DNA from: Lactococcus paracarnosus
GTDB taxonomy: Bacteria > Bacillota > Bacilli > Lactobacillales > Streptococcaceae
Length of the DNA: 64,000 bases
Direction: 5' to 3'
Assembly (NCBI RefSeq): GCF_006770285.1
Contig: NZ_CP017195.1
Coordinates: forward strand, 1,922,001 to 1,986,000
A program made the translations under genes and the position numbers. This document shows positions 27,442 through 37,683 of the stretch, in pieces. The notes under the pieces are model-generated. The model was not told where the DNA came from and did no database searches. It worked only from the letters and a program-made list of their open reading frames with translations. Position 1 is the first letter of the stretch. The number at the start of each line of letters is the position of its first letter.

Positions 27442-28374
27442 ATGAAAACATTATTTAAAGTGATACTCTGTCTCCTAATCGTGCTAGTTATCGGCTCAGT
27501 CGGTGCAAGCTTTTACTTCTTCAACGTTGCCCAAGTTCGAGGCAAAAAATCCTTTATTACTGTTAAGGAAACCCCAAAGTCTTCCCCGCTTTATCAAGAT
27601 GAAAAAGACTTCCTAAAGCTTGATAAAAAAACCTTAACCTTGACTAACGATGACTTGACGCTTAAATCTTGGTATGTCCCAGCTGAAACCAAGACGGATA
27701 AGACCGTCATCGTTGTACATGGCTTTAATGCCAAGAAAGAAGAAATGTCTGCTTACGGCATGCTCTTCCATAGACTCGGCTACAATGTTTTGATGCCGGA
27801 TAACCGAGCACACGGTGAGTCTGAGGGCAAAATAATCGGCTACGGTGTAACAGATAGCCGTGATTTGATCAAATGGACCAATCAACTCGTCAAAAGCAAT
27901 CCCCAAACTGACATTACTTATTTTGGTGTTTCTATGGGCGCAGCGACTGTCATGATGGCTTCTGGAAAAGATCTGCCAAAAAATGTCAAGGCGATTATTG
28001 AAGATTGTGGCTATACTTCTGTCTGGGATGAATTAAGCTATCAGGCAAAAGATATGTACAACCTACCAGCCTTCCCGATTTTATATGAAGTATCTGCCAT
28101 ATCAAAACTAAGAGCTGGCTTTACTTATGGCAGTCCAGAAGCAAGTTCTGTTATCGCACTGTCTCATAATAAACTCCCTGCACTATTTATTCATGGGGAT
28201 GCGGATGATTTCGTGCCAACAGCCATGGTAGACGAGAATTACGCAGCAACTAAAGGCCCTAAGATGCGATGGATTGTAAAAGGTGCCAAGCATGCCCAAG
28301 CACTCAAAGTTGATAAAGCTGGCTACTATGCCAAGGTTGCTGAGTTTTTAGCAAAGTATGAACCAGTTAAATAA
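27442..28374 (+). CDS. Membrane-anchored alpha/beta hydrolase
   Basis: Protein of 310 residues with an N-terminal membrane segment (about 5-28), so the catalytic domain probably faces outward. The alpha/beta hydrolase fold shows the oxyanion region VVHGFNAKKEE, the nucleophile elbow YFGVSMGAATV (Ser in GxSxG), an acid candidate in HGDADDFV and a catalytic His in KGAKHAQAL. It resembles the BAAT/serine aminopeptidase-like hydrolases of lactic acid bacteria. The substrate is unknown. It is transcribed alone and ends in its own terminator. Confidence 0.85.
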   Translation: MKTLFKVILCLLIVLVIGSVGASFYFFNVAQVRGKKSFITVKETPKSSPLYQDEKDFLKLDKKTLTLTNDDLTLKSWYVPAETKTDKTVIVVHGFNAKKEEMSAYGMLFHRLGYNVLMPDNRAHGESEGKIIGYGVTDSRDLIKWTNQLVKSNPQTDITYFGVSMGAATVMMASGKDLPKNVKAIIEDCGYTSVWDELSYQAKDMYNLPAFPILYEVSAISKLRAGFTYGSPEASSVIALSHNKLPALFIHGDADDFVPTAMVDENYAATKGPKMRWIVKGAKHAQALKVDKAGYYAKVAEFLAKYEPVK

Positions 28375-28391
28375 GCATAACACGAAAAGAA

Positions 28392-28420
28392 TTGCCACTT
28401 GTAAAGCGGTAAGTTTTTTT
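28392..28420 (+). terminator. Terminator of the hydrolase gene
   Basis: TTGCCACTT and AAGCGGTAA form a stem with one mismatch and a short loop, followed by GT7. Confidence 0.65.
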
Positions 28421-28640
28421 ATACGGCGCAACTTAATCCCATACCAGTTTTTGTGATACCCCATCCTCCACGTATACTCATTAACCCCTCATTATAAATA
28501 CCTACTTTAAATGCCTACTTTTGAAGATAGGTAACCAAGTTTACACAAAGCAATACGTGCAAAGTCCCAGGCATGATTTTGACGGCACTATCTACACAAA
28601 GCTACTATAATATGGTAAAATAAGAGCAATGAACTTTTGA

Positions 28641-30140
<1,500 letters not shown>

Positions 30141-30167
30141 ACTTTGTGCTACTCGCACTACCTTAAT

Positions 30168-30227
30168 AAAAAAAGATACTGTCCCAAGTGTGATGTTCCC
30201 TTCACACTTGGCTAGTATCTTTTTTTT
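30168..30227. terminator. Bidirectional terminator between lysS and the dehydrogenase gene
   Basis: A long nearly perfect hairpin: AAAAGATACT with AGTATCTTTT outside and CCAAGTGTGA with TCACACTTGG inside, with A and T runs on the two flanks so that it can serve both convergent genes. Confidence 0.9.
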
Positions 30228-30271
30228 GCGACAAACTCAAGGTTTGCATCGTCTATTCTGATTTGTATACG

Positions 30272-31207
30272 TTAATAACCTTGTGCTAAATCAACTTGAT
30301 TTTTAACAGCAGTCCCTGCTCTAAAATCTGTCAAGACGTCTTTAAAAATCTGCATGGCACGATCAAAGTAATCATCGATTTCCCCAGCCGTATGAGGGGT
30401 GATCAAGACATTGGGCATATCCCAAAACACAGACTCCTCACCTAAAGGCTCTTGACTAAACACATCTAACCCACAAAATGCGAGTGTCCCATCTGTCAGT
30501 GCTATGACAAGTGCCACCTCGTCAACTGTCCCACCACGTGAGATATTGATAAACATACTTTGCTTTTTCATAGCTGAAAAAACTGATGTATTAAAGAGGT
30601 GGTATGTCTCAGGCGTTAATGGGACTAATAAGACAACTATATCAGCAGTTGCGACAGCAGTGGTCAGCTCGCCTGTTTGATATATCTTCTCATAAAGTGT
30701 ATTTGCCTTACCGCTTCTTGACACGCCTGTGACACGCATGCCCAGTGCTGTTGCCTTACGAGCCAGTGCATCACCAATGGAGCCCGCGCCAACAATACAA
30801 AGGCTTTTTCCCTGAATACTCGAAAATACACCCGTACCATGAGACCAGTTGTGCTGCTCCTGATTTTTTATGGCAAGCGTCAGTTGACGTGTATGCACCA
30901 GCATCATAGCCAATGCATGCTCTGACATATGTTCGGCATGTAAGCCACGACTATTTGCCAAAATAATGTTGTGTGCCTCAAGATAAGCAAAAGGCATCTT
31001 ATTCACACCGGCTGAAACTGTAAATACTAGCTTTAAATTTGGGAAATATGCTAAAAATTCAGCAGATATCACAGGTTTCGATACTAATATGGCAATATCA
31101 GGATAAGTGTCTCTTAATTGCTTATCAACTGTGATGATCGACGCTGAAAATAAGGCTTCATAATGTGCTTTTTCTTTTTCTGATAAATCCTGCATGATTC
31201 CAATCAT
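30272..31207 (-). CDS. D-isomer-specific 2-hydroxyacid dehydrogenase family protein
   Basis: NAD(P)-dependent dehydrogenase of 311 residues. The nucleotide-binding loop is IVGAGSIGDALARKA. Catalytic residues appear in the usual order: Arg in NISRGGTVDE, Glu in FSQEPLGEESVFW and His in ITPHTAGEID. The short catalytic domain resembles GhrA/phosphoglycerate-dehydrogenase-like enzymes; the substrate cannot be named. GGAGGTAATAAAAG precedes the ATG. It sits between lysS and a divergently placed lrp/aspA pair. Confidence 0.88.
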   Translation of the reverse strand: MIGIMQDLSEKEKAHYEALFSASIITVDKQLRDTYPDIAILVSKPVISAEFLAYFPNLKLVFTVSAGVNKMPFAYLEAHNIILANSRGLHAEHMSEHALAMMLVHTRQLTLAIKNQEQHNWSHGTGVFSSIQGKSLCIVGAGSIGDALARKATALGMRVTGVSRSGKANTLYEKIYQTGELTTAVATADIVVLLVPLTPETYHLFNTSVFSAMKKQSMFINISRGGTVDEVALVIALTDGTLAFCGLDVFSQEPLGEESVFWDMPNVLITPHTAGEIDDYFDRAMQIFKDVLTDFRAGTAVKNQVDLAQGY

Positions 31208-31263
31208 CTTTTATTACCTCCAAATTATGCCTGCTTACGTAACTAATGCGTTTAATGACTCAC

Positions 31264-31331
31264 GCTTGTCACCTGTCCTTTAGCATGAGCTTGTCAATAG
31301 TTTACCATATTCTGACTGCTTATGCTTGTCA
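31264..31331. repeat. Three copies of TGACAAGC upstream of the dehydrogenase gene
   Basis: GCTTGTCA (minus strand TGACAAGC) occurs at 31264-31271, 31289-31296 and 31324-31331 in the gap between the dehydrogenase and lrp genes. It may be an operator array; the factor is unknown. Confidence 0.4.
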
Positions 31332-31410
31332 GGGGGACACCCTATTTGTGATATATCCAGGGGTAGGATGCGCTTGATTACAGCATCAAGTAACCAAATG
31401 ACGCTTGAGC

Positions 31411-31854
31411 CTATTCGCCTAACTCCTGAATCAAGCCACGCGATGCAACAGGGGTTGAAAAGACAATCTGTGTTTGCGTCTGACCAAACTTTTGTAGTAA
31501 CCCTATGAAGCTATCTAATTCATCTGTACTCGGAAAGACAACTTTTAGTAACATCGAATGCGGCCCTGTAACACAGTCACACTCCAATACATTAGGACAG
31601 GACTCAATAAACGGATAAAAGGCTGGTTTATCCGTTGGTTTGACTTCTAAGCTCACATAAGCCTTGATATGATAGCCCATTTTTTTATAGTCTAAAATGC
31701 CTTGATAGCTCTGTATAAGCCCTTTTCTCTCTAAACGCTGGAGTCTAGCTGATACTGCTGGAGAAGAAATAAAGCAGGTCGCCGCAAGTTTTTTTAAAGA
31801 CGCCCGTCCCTCTTTTTGCAATGTGTTTAATAGCGTCATATCGATATCGTCCAT
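31411..31854 (-). CDS. Lrp/AsnC-family regulator
   Basis: Feast-famine regulator of about 147 residues: an N-terminal helix-turn-helix (LLNTLQKEGRASLKKLAATCFISSPAVSARLQRLERKGLI) and a C-terminal RAM domain that would bind an amino acid (CDCVTGPHSMLLKVVF). The frame is open to 31920, but ATG at 31854 (MDDIDMTLL) matches the family start. It is divergent from aspA, so aspartate metabolism is a plausible target (inference). Confidence 0.87.
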   Translation of the reverse strand: MDDIDMTLLNTLQKEGRASLKKLAATCFISSPAVSARLQRLERKGLIQSYQGILDYKKMGYHIKAYVSLEVKPTDKPAFYPFIESCPNVLECDCVTGPHSMLLKVVFPSTDELDSFIGLLQKFGQTQTQIVFSTPVASRGLIQELGE

Positions 31855-32062
31855 ATCACCCGTCGCTTTCCATTTTCGCTTTTTGTTTAGATTACCTAAA
31901 GCTATTCTAGCATAATTCAAGCTATTACTTTATTTTCTTAATCAAAAAATACGATATACCGCATTTAGGTCAGCATTTTGCTTAACCTATTGTGACAAAC
32001 TAGCTGGTGTGATAAGCTTTACTCTATCAACTAAATAAACCAAACCTGATAGGGGAACAATT

Positions 32063-33460
32063 ATGACGAGAATTGAAAAAGATAGCCTAGGCACAAGAGC
32101 CATCCCTGTAGATGCTTACTATGGTATCCATACGCAAAGAGCTAGTGAAAATTTTAAAATCAGTCATCAAAAAATGCATCCCTTACTCATCAAAAATATG
32201 GTTAAAATAAAAAAAGCAGCGGCGATTAGTCACCAACAGAGTAAAGAACTTGATGCCCATAAAGCAACTGCTATTATTCAAGCTTGTCAAGAAATCATTT
32301 CTGGAAAGTTTGCCAATCAATTTATCATAGATGCCATACAAGGTGGTGCTGGTACTTCAGCAAATATGAATGTCAATGAAGTGATTGCCAATCGTTCACT
32401 CGAGATTCTTGGTGAAGCTCTTGGAAATTATGCGGCCATCAATCCTAATGATCATGTCAATAAATCTCAATCCACAAATGATGTCTTCCCGACTGCGGGC
32501 AAAATGGCAATTCTAGAGTCACTAGTCCCACTAGAAAACGAACTTCATAGACTAGCTAAAGCGCTTGAGCAAAAATCAATAGCATTTCAAGATGTGATCA
32601 AGGTTGGTCGAACCCAACTACAAGATGCCTTACCACTATCCTTGGGTGATACCTTTGGTGCTTATCATCAGGTGATCGCGCGTGAATATCACAGAATCAT
32701 CTCAGTTAGGTCTGAACTTACAACAATCAACTTAGGTGGGACTGCTATCGGAACAAGCATGAACGCATCTCATTACTATCTAGATCATGTCGTTCCCATC
32801 CTCAACCAAGATTTTTTTATACCACTGAGTCAAGCAGATAACTTAATCGATGCAACACAAAATTTAGATGGTTTCATGCAAGTATCTGGGCGACTAAAAG
32901 GTATCGCTACAACTATCTCTAAAATAGCAAATGACCTTCGCTTGATGTCAAGTGGGCCACAAGCTGGTTTATCTGAAATTCAGTTGCCTGCCAAACAAGT
33001 TGGTTCATCGATTATGCCTGGTAAAATTAACCCGGTGATTCCGGAGATGGTATCACAAGTCGCCTTTCAAGTGATTGGCAATGACCTTACCGCAACTTTT
33101 GCCATTGAAGCTGGACAACTTGAGTTAAATGCGTTTGAGCCAATATTGTTTCAAAATATATTATCATCTATTGATTTATTAACCAATGCGATTCGTACCT
33201 TGACAACGCATGCCATACAAGACTTACAGGCTAATAAAAGTCAGTGTTATGAGGCCGTGATGTCAAGTGATCTCATGATCACGGCGCTTGCGCCATTTCT
33301 TTCCTATGCCACTGCTGCAAGCTTAATCAAAGAAGCACGCCTAGCAAAATGTTCTGTACGAGAATTAGCATTTAAAAAACAGATTCTACCTGTTGCACAA
33401 TTGGAAAACTTACTGAGCATCGATTACTTAATTAAAAGACCTGAAAAACTAGCAATCTGA
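32063..33460 (+). CDS. aspA: Aspartate ammonia-lyase
   Basis: Cytoplasmic homotetramer that splits L-aspartate into fumarate and ammonia; 465 residues. The fumarase/aspartase signature GSSIMPGKINP, the substrate segments QGGAGTSANMNVNEVIANR and NKSQSTNDVFPTA, and GRTQLQDALPLSLG are all present. Fumarase is a near relative, but the SSIMPGKIN region and the divergent amino-acid regulator favour AspA. AGGGGAAC lies before the ATG. Confidence 0.9.
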   Translation: MTRIEKDSLGTRAIPVDAYYGIHTQRASENFKISHQKMHPLLIKNMVKIKKAAAISHQQSKELDAHKATAIIQACQEIISGKFANQFIIDAIQGGAGTSANMNVNEVIANRSLEILGEALGNYAAINPNDHVNKSQSTNDVFPTAGKMAILESLVPLENELHRLAKALEQKSIAFQDVIKVGRTQLQDALPLSLGDTFGAYHQVIAREYHRIISVRSELTTINLGGTAIGTSMNASHYYLDHVVPILNQDFFIPLSQADNLIDATQNLDGFMQVSGRLKGIATTISKIANDLRLMSSGPQAGLSEIQLPAKQVGSSIMPGKINPVIPEMVSQVAFQVIGNDLTATFAIEAGQLELNAFEPILFQNILSSIDLLTNAIRTLTTHAIQDLQANKSQCYEAVMSSDLMITALAPFLSYATAASLIKEARLAKCSVRELAFKKQILPVAQLENLLSIDYLIKRPEKLAI

Positions 33461-33465
33461 GTAGA

Positions 33466-33498
33466 CAAAAAGAACGCCTAATCTAGACGTTCTTTTTG
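33466..33498. terminator. Bidirectional terminator between aspA and fruA
   Basis: CAAAAAGAACG (33466-33476) and CGTTCTTTTTG (33488-33498) form a perfect 11-bp stem with A/T flanks on both sides. Confidence 0.88.
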
Positions 33499-33527
33499 TG
33501 ATAAAAAACTGTTGGAAGGGTATCAGC

Positions 33528-35483
33528 TTATTTAGCTTTACGTAAGCTACCAAAGATAACACCTGAGATCACTGCACCGATTGCGATTGCAACCAAGTAC
33601 ATGATTGGGTTACTTGTTAAAGCGATAACGAAGATACCACCATGAGGTGCCATTAATTTGATACCAAGAGCACCAACAAGACCACCTGTTACAGCAGAAC
33701 CGATAACAAATGATGGAATCGCACGAGCTGGGTCAGCCGCACCGAATGGAATAGCACCCTCAGTAATAAATGAAAGTCCCATAACGATGTTTGTTAAACC
33801 AGAGTTTTGTTCTTCTTTAGTGAATTTATTTTTGAAAAGCAATGTTGCAACGAATACTGCAAGAGGTGGTACCATACCACCCGCCATAACAGATGCCATC
33901 ACGATTGACCCACCAGTTGCTACAGTTGCAGCAAGTGTACCAGTACCAAATACGTAGGCTGTTTTGTTGAACGGTCCACCCATATCAATCGCCATCATAC
34001 CACCAAGAATGGCACCAAGTACAACTGCATTTGCACCAGAAAGGCTGTTAAGGAAGCTAGTAAGACCACTGTTAATCGCTGCCATTGGAATATTGACAAA
34101 CAACATAAGGAAACCAGTAATCAACACACCTAATACTGGGTAGACTAAGATGGAAATAATACCATTAAGTGAACGTGGTACATTAGAGAAAATTTTTCTT
34201 AGGACAAGAATCACACCGCCGGCAAGGAAACCACCGACAAGCGCGCCTAGGAAACCTGATGGGACACCCGCAAGTGCCAATGTTTTTGCACCACCACTAG
34301 CAAATGGTATTTTACCAAAAGCTAACCCATTTGACGCAATCGCACCCGCTACAAAACCGGCTACAAGACCTGGTTTTTCAGCGATAGAGTAGGCGATATA
34401 ACCTGCAAGAACTGGTAACATGAAGCCAAAGGCTGCACCACCCATTTGTTTGAAGGTTGAAGCAAGTTCATGGTAGCTACCTAAGTGACTTAATTGATCC
34501 TTTGGTACACCCATACCGTTATCAATCAAGAATGCAATCGCAATCGCAATACCACCACCAATAACGAATGGTAACATACTAGATACACCACTCATTAAGT
34601 GTTTGTAGAATGCTTTACCAAGACTTAGTTTAGCTTCAGACTTATCTTCTGTACTTACCCCTGTAGCTTTATAAAGTGGTAAGTTACCAGATACTGCTTG
34701 ATTAATTAAGTTTTCTGGTTCACGAATACCTGCTGCAACTGGTTTAGAAAGTAATGGTTTCCCATCAAAACGTTCCATCTCTACTGCTTTATCAGCTGCA
34801 ATGATAACACCTTTTGCTTTTTTGATGTCATCTGCTGTCAATCTGTTACCGACACCAGATGCGCCATTGGTTTCAACCTTGATGGCAACACCCATCTCTT
34901 TAGCATGTTTTTTTAGTGCTTCCTCAGCCATATAAGTATGCGCGATACCAGTTGTACATGCTGTTACGGCAACGATAAAGTCTTGATCCGTATTAACTGA
35001 AACTGGTGCGGCATCTGCTTGTACTGCATCTGCTTCAGCAGCATTAAATGTCGCAAGTACATCTGCTGCTGTTGTCTTCGTACGAAGTGCATCAGCAAAG
35101 CCATCTTTCATGAGATACTTAGATAGTTCAGCAAGCGCTGCTAAATGCGTATCGTTAGCCCCTTCTGGAGCAGCAATCATGAAGAATAAATCTGTTGGTT
35201 GACCATCAAGCGATTCATAATCAAGACCGCCCTCTTTTTTAGCAAATAAGACAACCGCTTCTTTTACAGCAGTATTTTTGCTGTGAGGCATGGCAATTCC
35301 TTCACCAAGTCCAGTAGACGTTAGCGCTTCACGAGCCAAAATGCCAGCTTTAAATTGTTCAAAATCAGTCACATAACCTGTATCGACTAATTTTTGAACC
35401 ATTTCTGAAATTGCACCTGCTTTATCAGTTGCAGAGAGCGACAAAATCATCGCATTACTTTGTAACAAATCCTGAATTTTCAT
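33528..35483 (-). CDS. fruA: Fructose-specific PTS enzyme IIABC
   Basis: Membrane phosphotransferase permease of 651 residues that takes up fructose as fructose 1-phosphate. Domains in order: IIA (about 1-150, active His67 in AMPHSKN), IIB (about 168-265, active Cys176 in VTACTTGIAHTY) and IIC (about 290-645, multiple membrane segments). The phosphoryl group comes from HPr, encoded 4 kb away. Third gene of fruR-fruK-fruA, 42 bp after fruK. Confidence 0.95.
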   Translation of the reverse strand: MKIQDLLQSNAMILSLSATDKAGAISEMVQKLVDTGYVTDFEQFKAGILAREALTSTGLGEGIAMPHSKNTAVKEAVVLFAKKEGGLDYESLDGQPTDLFFMIAAPEGANDTHLAALAELSKYLMKDGFADALRTKTTAADVLATFNAAEADAVQADAAPVSVNTDQDFIVAVTACTTGIAHTYMAEEALKKHAKEMGVAIKVETNGASGVGNRLTADDIKKAKGVIIAADKAVEMERFDGKPLLSKPVAAGIREPENLINQAVSGNLPLYKATGVSTEDKSEAKLSLGKAFYKHLMSGVSSMLPFVIGGGIAIAIAFLIDNGMGVPKDQLSHLGSYHELASTFKQMGGAAFGFMLPVLAGYIAYSIAEKPGLVAGFVAGAIASNGLAFGKIPFASGGAKTLALAGVPSGFLGALVGGFLAGGVILVLRKIFSNVPRSLNGIISILVYPVLGVLITGFLMLFVNIPMAAINSGLTSFLNSLSGANAVVLGAILGGMMAIDMGGPFNKTAYVFGTGTLAATVATGGSIVMASVMAGGMVPPLAVFVATLLFKNKFTKEEQNSGLTNIVMGLSFITEGAIPFGAADPARAIPSFVIGSAVTGGLVGALGIKLMAPHGGIFVIALTSNPIMYLVAIAIGAVISGVIFGSLRKAK

Positions 35484-35525
35484 AAGAAAACCTTTCTAAA
35501 TATACCTGTAATATAATTACAACCC

Positions 35526-36437
35526 TTAACGTTCTTCAACAACGACTTGCTCGGAGATTTCTTGAATAAACTCAGCAGATGCTAAATCATCAGAGAAAGC
35601 GGTCGCGGTACCACACGCAACACCTTGTCTAAATGCTTTAACTGCATCATGTGATTTAGCAAACTCACCTACGAAACCTGCGATCATCGAATCACCAGCA
35701 CCAACAGAATTTTTAACCACTCCTTTAACTGCCTTGGCAAAGTAAGTCTTGCCATCTGCAAAGAGTAATGCACCATCTCCAGCCATAGAAATCATGGCAT
35801 ATTTAGCGCCATCACTTAACAATTTATGACCATAAGGAATTAGCTCCTCAACAGTCTCGAATTCGACACCATATATGGCACCAAGTTCGTGATTGTTTGG
35901 CTTGACTACCAATGGTTGATTGGCAAGTGATTTTACCAATACATCACCTTCAATATCAATGACAAATTCTGCACCTTGTGCTTTGATTTTATTAATGACA
36001 TCTAGATAAAAATCTTGGCCTAAACTGGCGGGAGCTGACCCAGCTAAGACGACGATATCCGAAGGGGTTAAGACAGCTAATTTATCAAAGAACTGAGCGC
36101 GTTCTGCTTCTGAAATCTCTGGTCCTGCACCATTGATTTCACTCTCAATATCTGATTTGATCTTAACATTTATTCTTGTATCTGCTGCAATTTTAACGAA
36201 ATCCGTAACGATTGCTTCTGCTTGCAGTTTTTCCTTGATAAAATCACCTGTGAAGCCACCAAGAAAGCCAAATGCTGTCGAATTTGATTCGATACGTGCT
36301 AAGATACGTGAAACATTAATGCCTTTACCACCTGGGAATTTATCGTCACTTGTCATCCGGTTGACTTCTCCAACCTTAAACTCTGGTAGTCTGACTAAAA
36401 AGTCTATAGATGGATTAAGTGTTACTGTGTAAATCAT
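35526..36437 (-). CDS. fruK: 1-phosphofructokinase
   Basis: PfkB-family sugar kinase of 303 residues that makes fructose 1,6-bisphosphate from fructose 1-phosphate. The N-terminal TLNPSIDFLV, FPGGKGINVSRILARI and the C-terminal catalytic motif VGAGDSMIAGFVG (Asp base) are present. It overlaps the end of fruR by 23 bp. Tagatose-6-phosphate kinase is a close family alternative, but the neighbours fix the role. Confidence 0.95.
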   Translation of the reverse strand: MIYTVTLNPSIDFLVRLPEFKVGEVNRMTSDDKFPGGKGINVSRILARIESNSTAFGFLGGFTGDFIKEKLQAEAIVTDFVKIAADTRINVKIKSDIESEINGAGPEISEAERAQFFDKLAVLTPSDIVVLAGSAPASLGQDFYLDVINKIKAQGAEFVIDIEGDVLVKSLANQPLVVKPNNHELGAIYGVEFETVEELIPYGHKLLSDGAKYAMISMAGDGALLFADGKTYFAKAVKGVVKNSVGAGDSMIAGFVGEFAKSHDAVKAFRQGVACGTATAFSDDLASAEFIQEISEQVVVEER

Positions 36438-37137
36438 TGATTTCCTCCGTTATAATGTCAATACTCTTATCAAATTCTGCAAATTTTGCAAAATAGATTT
36501 TTCCTAATTTTGAACTGTCCGCTAGAATAAATTTCTCTTTTGACTGGCCAAGTACAACACGCTTGACTGTCGCTTCTTCTTCATCTGGTGTCGTAATCCC
36601 ACCATCTCGTGAGATGCCGTTTGCCCCTATAAATGCCTTATTAAAATTAAATGACATGAGTTGCTGGACTGCAAAATTCCCAGTAACAGCATCAGTGGTA
36701 GGTTTGACCGCACCACCAATGATAATTGTTTTAATTTTCTTATCCATTAAAGCAGAAGCAGTATGTACTGAATTGGTGACAACTGTAAGATTGTCAAAAT
36801 CAATCAAAAACTCTGTCATCATCGCCACAGTTGTCCCAGCATCCATAAAAATAACATCATCATGCTTGAGTTTACTAACCGCTTTTTGCGCAATTCTCAG
36901 CTTATGTTGCACATTTTTAACCGACTTTTCAGCAACATCTTCTTCATAACGCAAATGTGATAGACTTTCTGCACCACCATGTAGCCGTCTAAGCTTTTGA
37001 GACTTATCTAGTTCAGTCAAATCACGTCTAATCGTCGACTCACTAGTCGCTAAGACCTGTGACAACATCTCCAATGTGACATAGCCTGTCCGATCTACAA
37101 GCTCTAAAATTTTTTGTTTTCTGGCATTTTTTAGCAT
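36415..37137 (-). CDS. fruR: DeoR-family fructose operon repressor
   Basis: Regulator of 240 residues: an N-terminal DeoR helix-turn-helix (ILELVDRTGYVTLEMLSQVLATSESTIRRDLTELD) and a C-terminal sugar-phosphate sensor domain (DAGTTVAMM, GANGISRDGGITTPDEEEA). First gene of the fructose operon, translated in overlap with fruK. Its promoter region has two 16-bp direct repeats that are probable operators, and a cre site. Confidence 0.93.
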   Translation of the reverse strand: MLKNARKQKILELVDRTGYVTLEMLSQVLATSESTIRRDLTELDKSQKLRRLHGGAESLSHLRYEEDVAEKSVKNVQHKLRIAQKAVSKLKHDDVIFMDAGTTVAMMTEFLIDFDNLTVVTNSVHTASALMDKKIKTIIIGGAVKPTTDAVTGNFAVQQLMSFNFNKAFIGANGISRDGGITTPDEEEATVKRVVLGQSKEKFILADSSKLGKIYFAKFAEFDKSIDIITEEINDLHSNT

Positions 37138-37213
37138 GGTACTCCCTTACGATTAAGGCATCTCTAAATTCTGAGATTTCTGATTAGCATTATTGTTTTT
37201 TACAACTCGCTAC

Positions 37214-37228
37214 TGTAACCGTTTGCAT
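37214..37228. promoter_or_regulatory. Catabolite-responsive element (cre) of the fru operon
   Basis: On the minus strand ATGCAAACGGTTACA matches WTGNAANCGNWNNCA without a mismatch. It covers the expected transcript start just past the -10, a position at which CcpA represses. Confidence 0.8.
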
Positions 37229-37233
37229 TTTTA

Positions 37234-37262
37234 ATTATACAAGCATTAACTATCATTGTCAA
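37234..37262 (-). promoter_or_regulatory. Promoter of fruR-fruK-fruA
   Basis: Full consensus on the minus strand: TTGACA (37257-37262), a 17-nt spacer and TATAAT (37234-37239). Confidence 0.87.
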
Positions 37263-37275
37263 GCATTTTCTATCA
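37240..37275. promoter_or_regulatory. Direct-repeat operator of the fru promoter (probable FruR sites)
   Basis: CAAGCATTAACTATCA (37240-37255) and CAAGCATTTTCTATCA (37260-37275) differ at two positions and are spaced exactly 20 bp, two helical turns. They cover the -35 and spacer. DeoR-type regulators such as LacR and FruR often bind such repeats. Confidence 0.6.
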
Positions 37276-37450
37276 AAAACTTTCAAAAAAAATATTTATC
37301 TTTCATTTATTAAAAATTTACGCGTATTATCTTAATAAAACATTAATTCATTTGGCAATCAAAATAAACAAGGGTACTTATAAGACATATAGATAACCTT
37401 GTGCTTCAAATCTTATATTCAAATATATCTGTAATAGACCTGACTTGAGT

Positions 37451-37480
37451 TTTACTTTTTTTACCTTTTTCTGATATAAT
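37451..37480 (+). promoter_or_regulatory. Promoter of tRNA-Leu
   Basis: TTTACT (37451-37456), an 18-nt spacer and TATAAT (37475-37480), ending 11 bp before the tRNA. Confidence 0.6.
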
Positions 37481-37491
37481 AAAACTGTTAA

Positions 37492-37574
37492 GCGGAGGTG
37501 GCGGAATGGCAGACGCGCATGCTTCAGGTGCATGTACTCGAAAGAGTGTGAGGGTTCAAATCCCTTTCTCCGCA
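37492..37574 (+). tRNA. tRNA-Leu (anticodon CAG)
   Basis: An 83-nt class II tRNA. The acceptor stem GCGGAGG pairs with TCTCCGC, the anticodon stem CATGC/GCATG encloses the loop TTCAGGT with anticodon CAG, and the T arm is GAGGGTTCAAATCCCTT. It has a variable arm (TACTCGAAAGAGTG). CCA is not encoded. It stands alone with its own promoter and a 16-bp terminator. Confidence 0.95.
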
Positions 37575-37585
37575 TCGTTAATTTA

Positions 37586-37629
37586 AATAAGGTACATACA
37601 TGGCTTTCATGTATGTACCTTATTTTTTT
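37586..37629 (+). terminator. Terminator of tRNA-Leu
   Basis: ATAAGGTACATACATG (37587-37602) and its complement (37608-37623) form a 16-bp stem with a 5-nt loop and a T-run. Confidence 0.9.
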
Positions 37630-37631
37630 AT

Positions 37632-37674
37632 AAAAAAAAATGCCTTATCGAGTTAGTATCTCAATAAAGCATTT
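37632..37674 (-). terminator. Terminator of ptsH-ptsI
   Basis: On the minus strand AAATGC-TTAT-GAG pairs with CTC-ATAA-GCATTT (small internal bulges), followed by nine T. It begins 10 bp past the ptsI stop. Confidence 0.75.
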
Positions 37675-37683
37675 CAATGCATT

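Noticed and set aside
37378-37575. 65-codon minus-strand frame beginning MRRKGFEPSHSF
   Set aside because: It is the complement of tRNA-Leu; this phrase is a known artefact of reading tRNA genes as protein.
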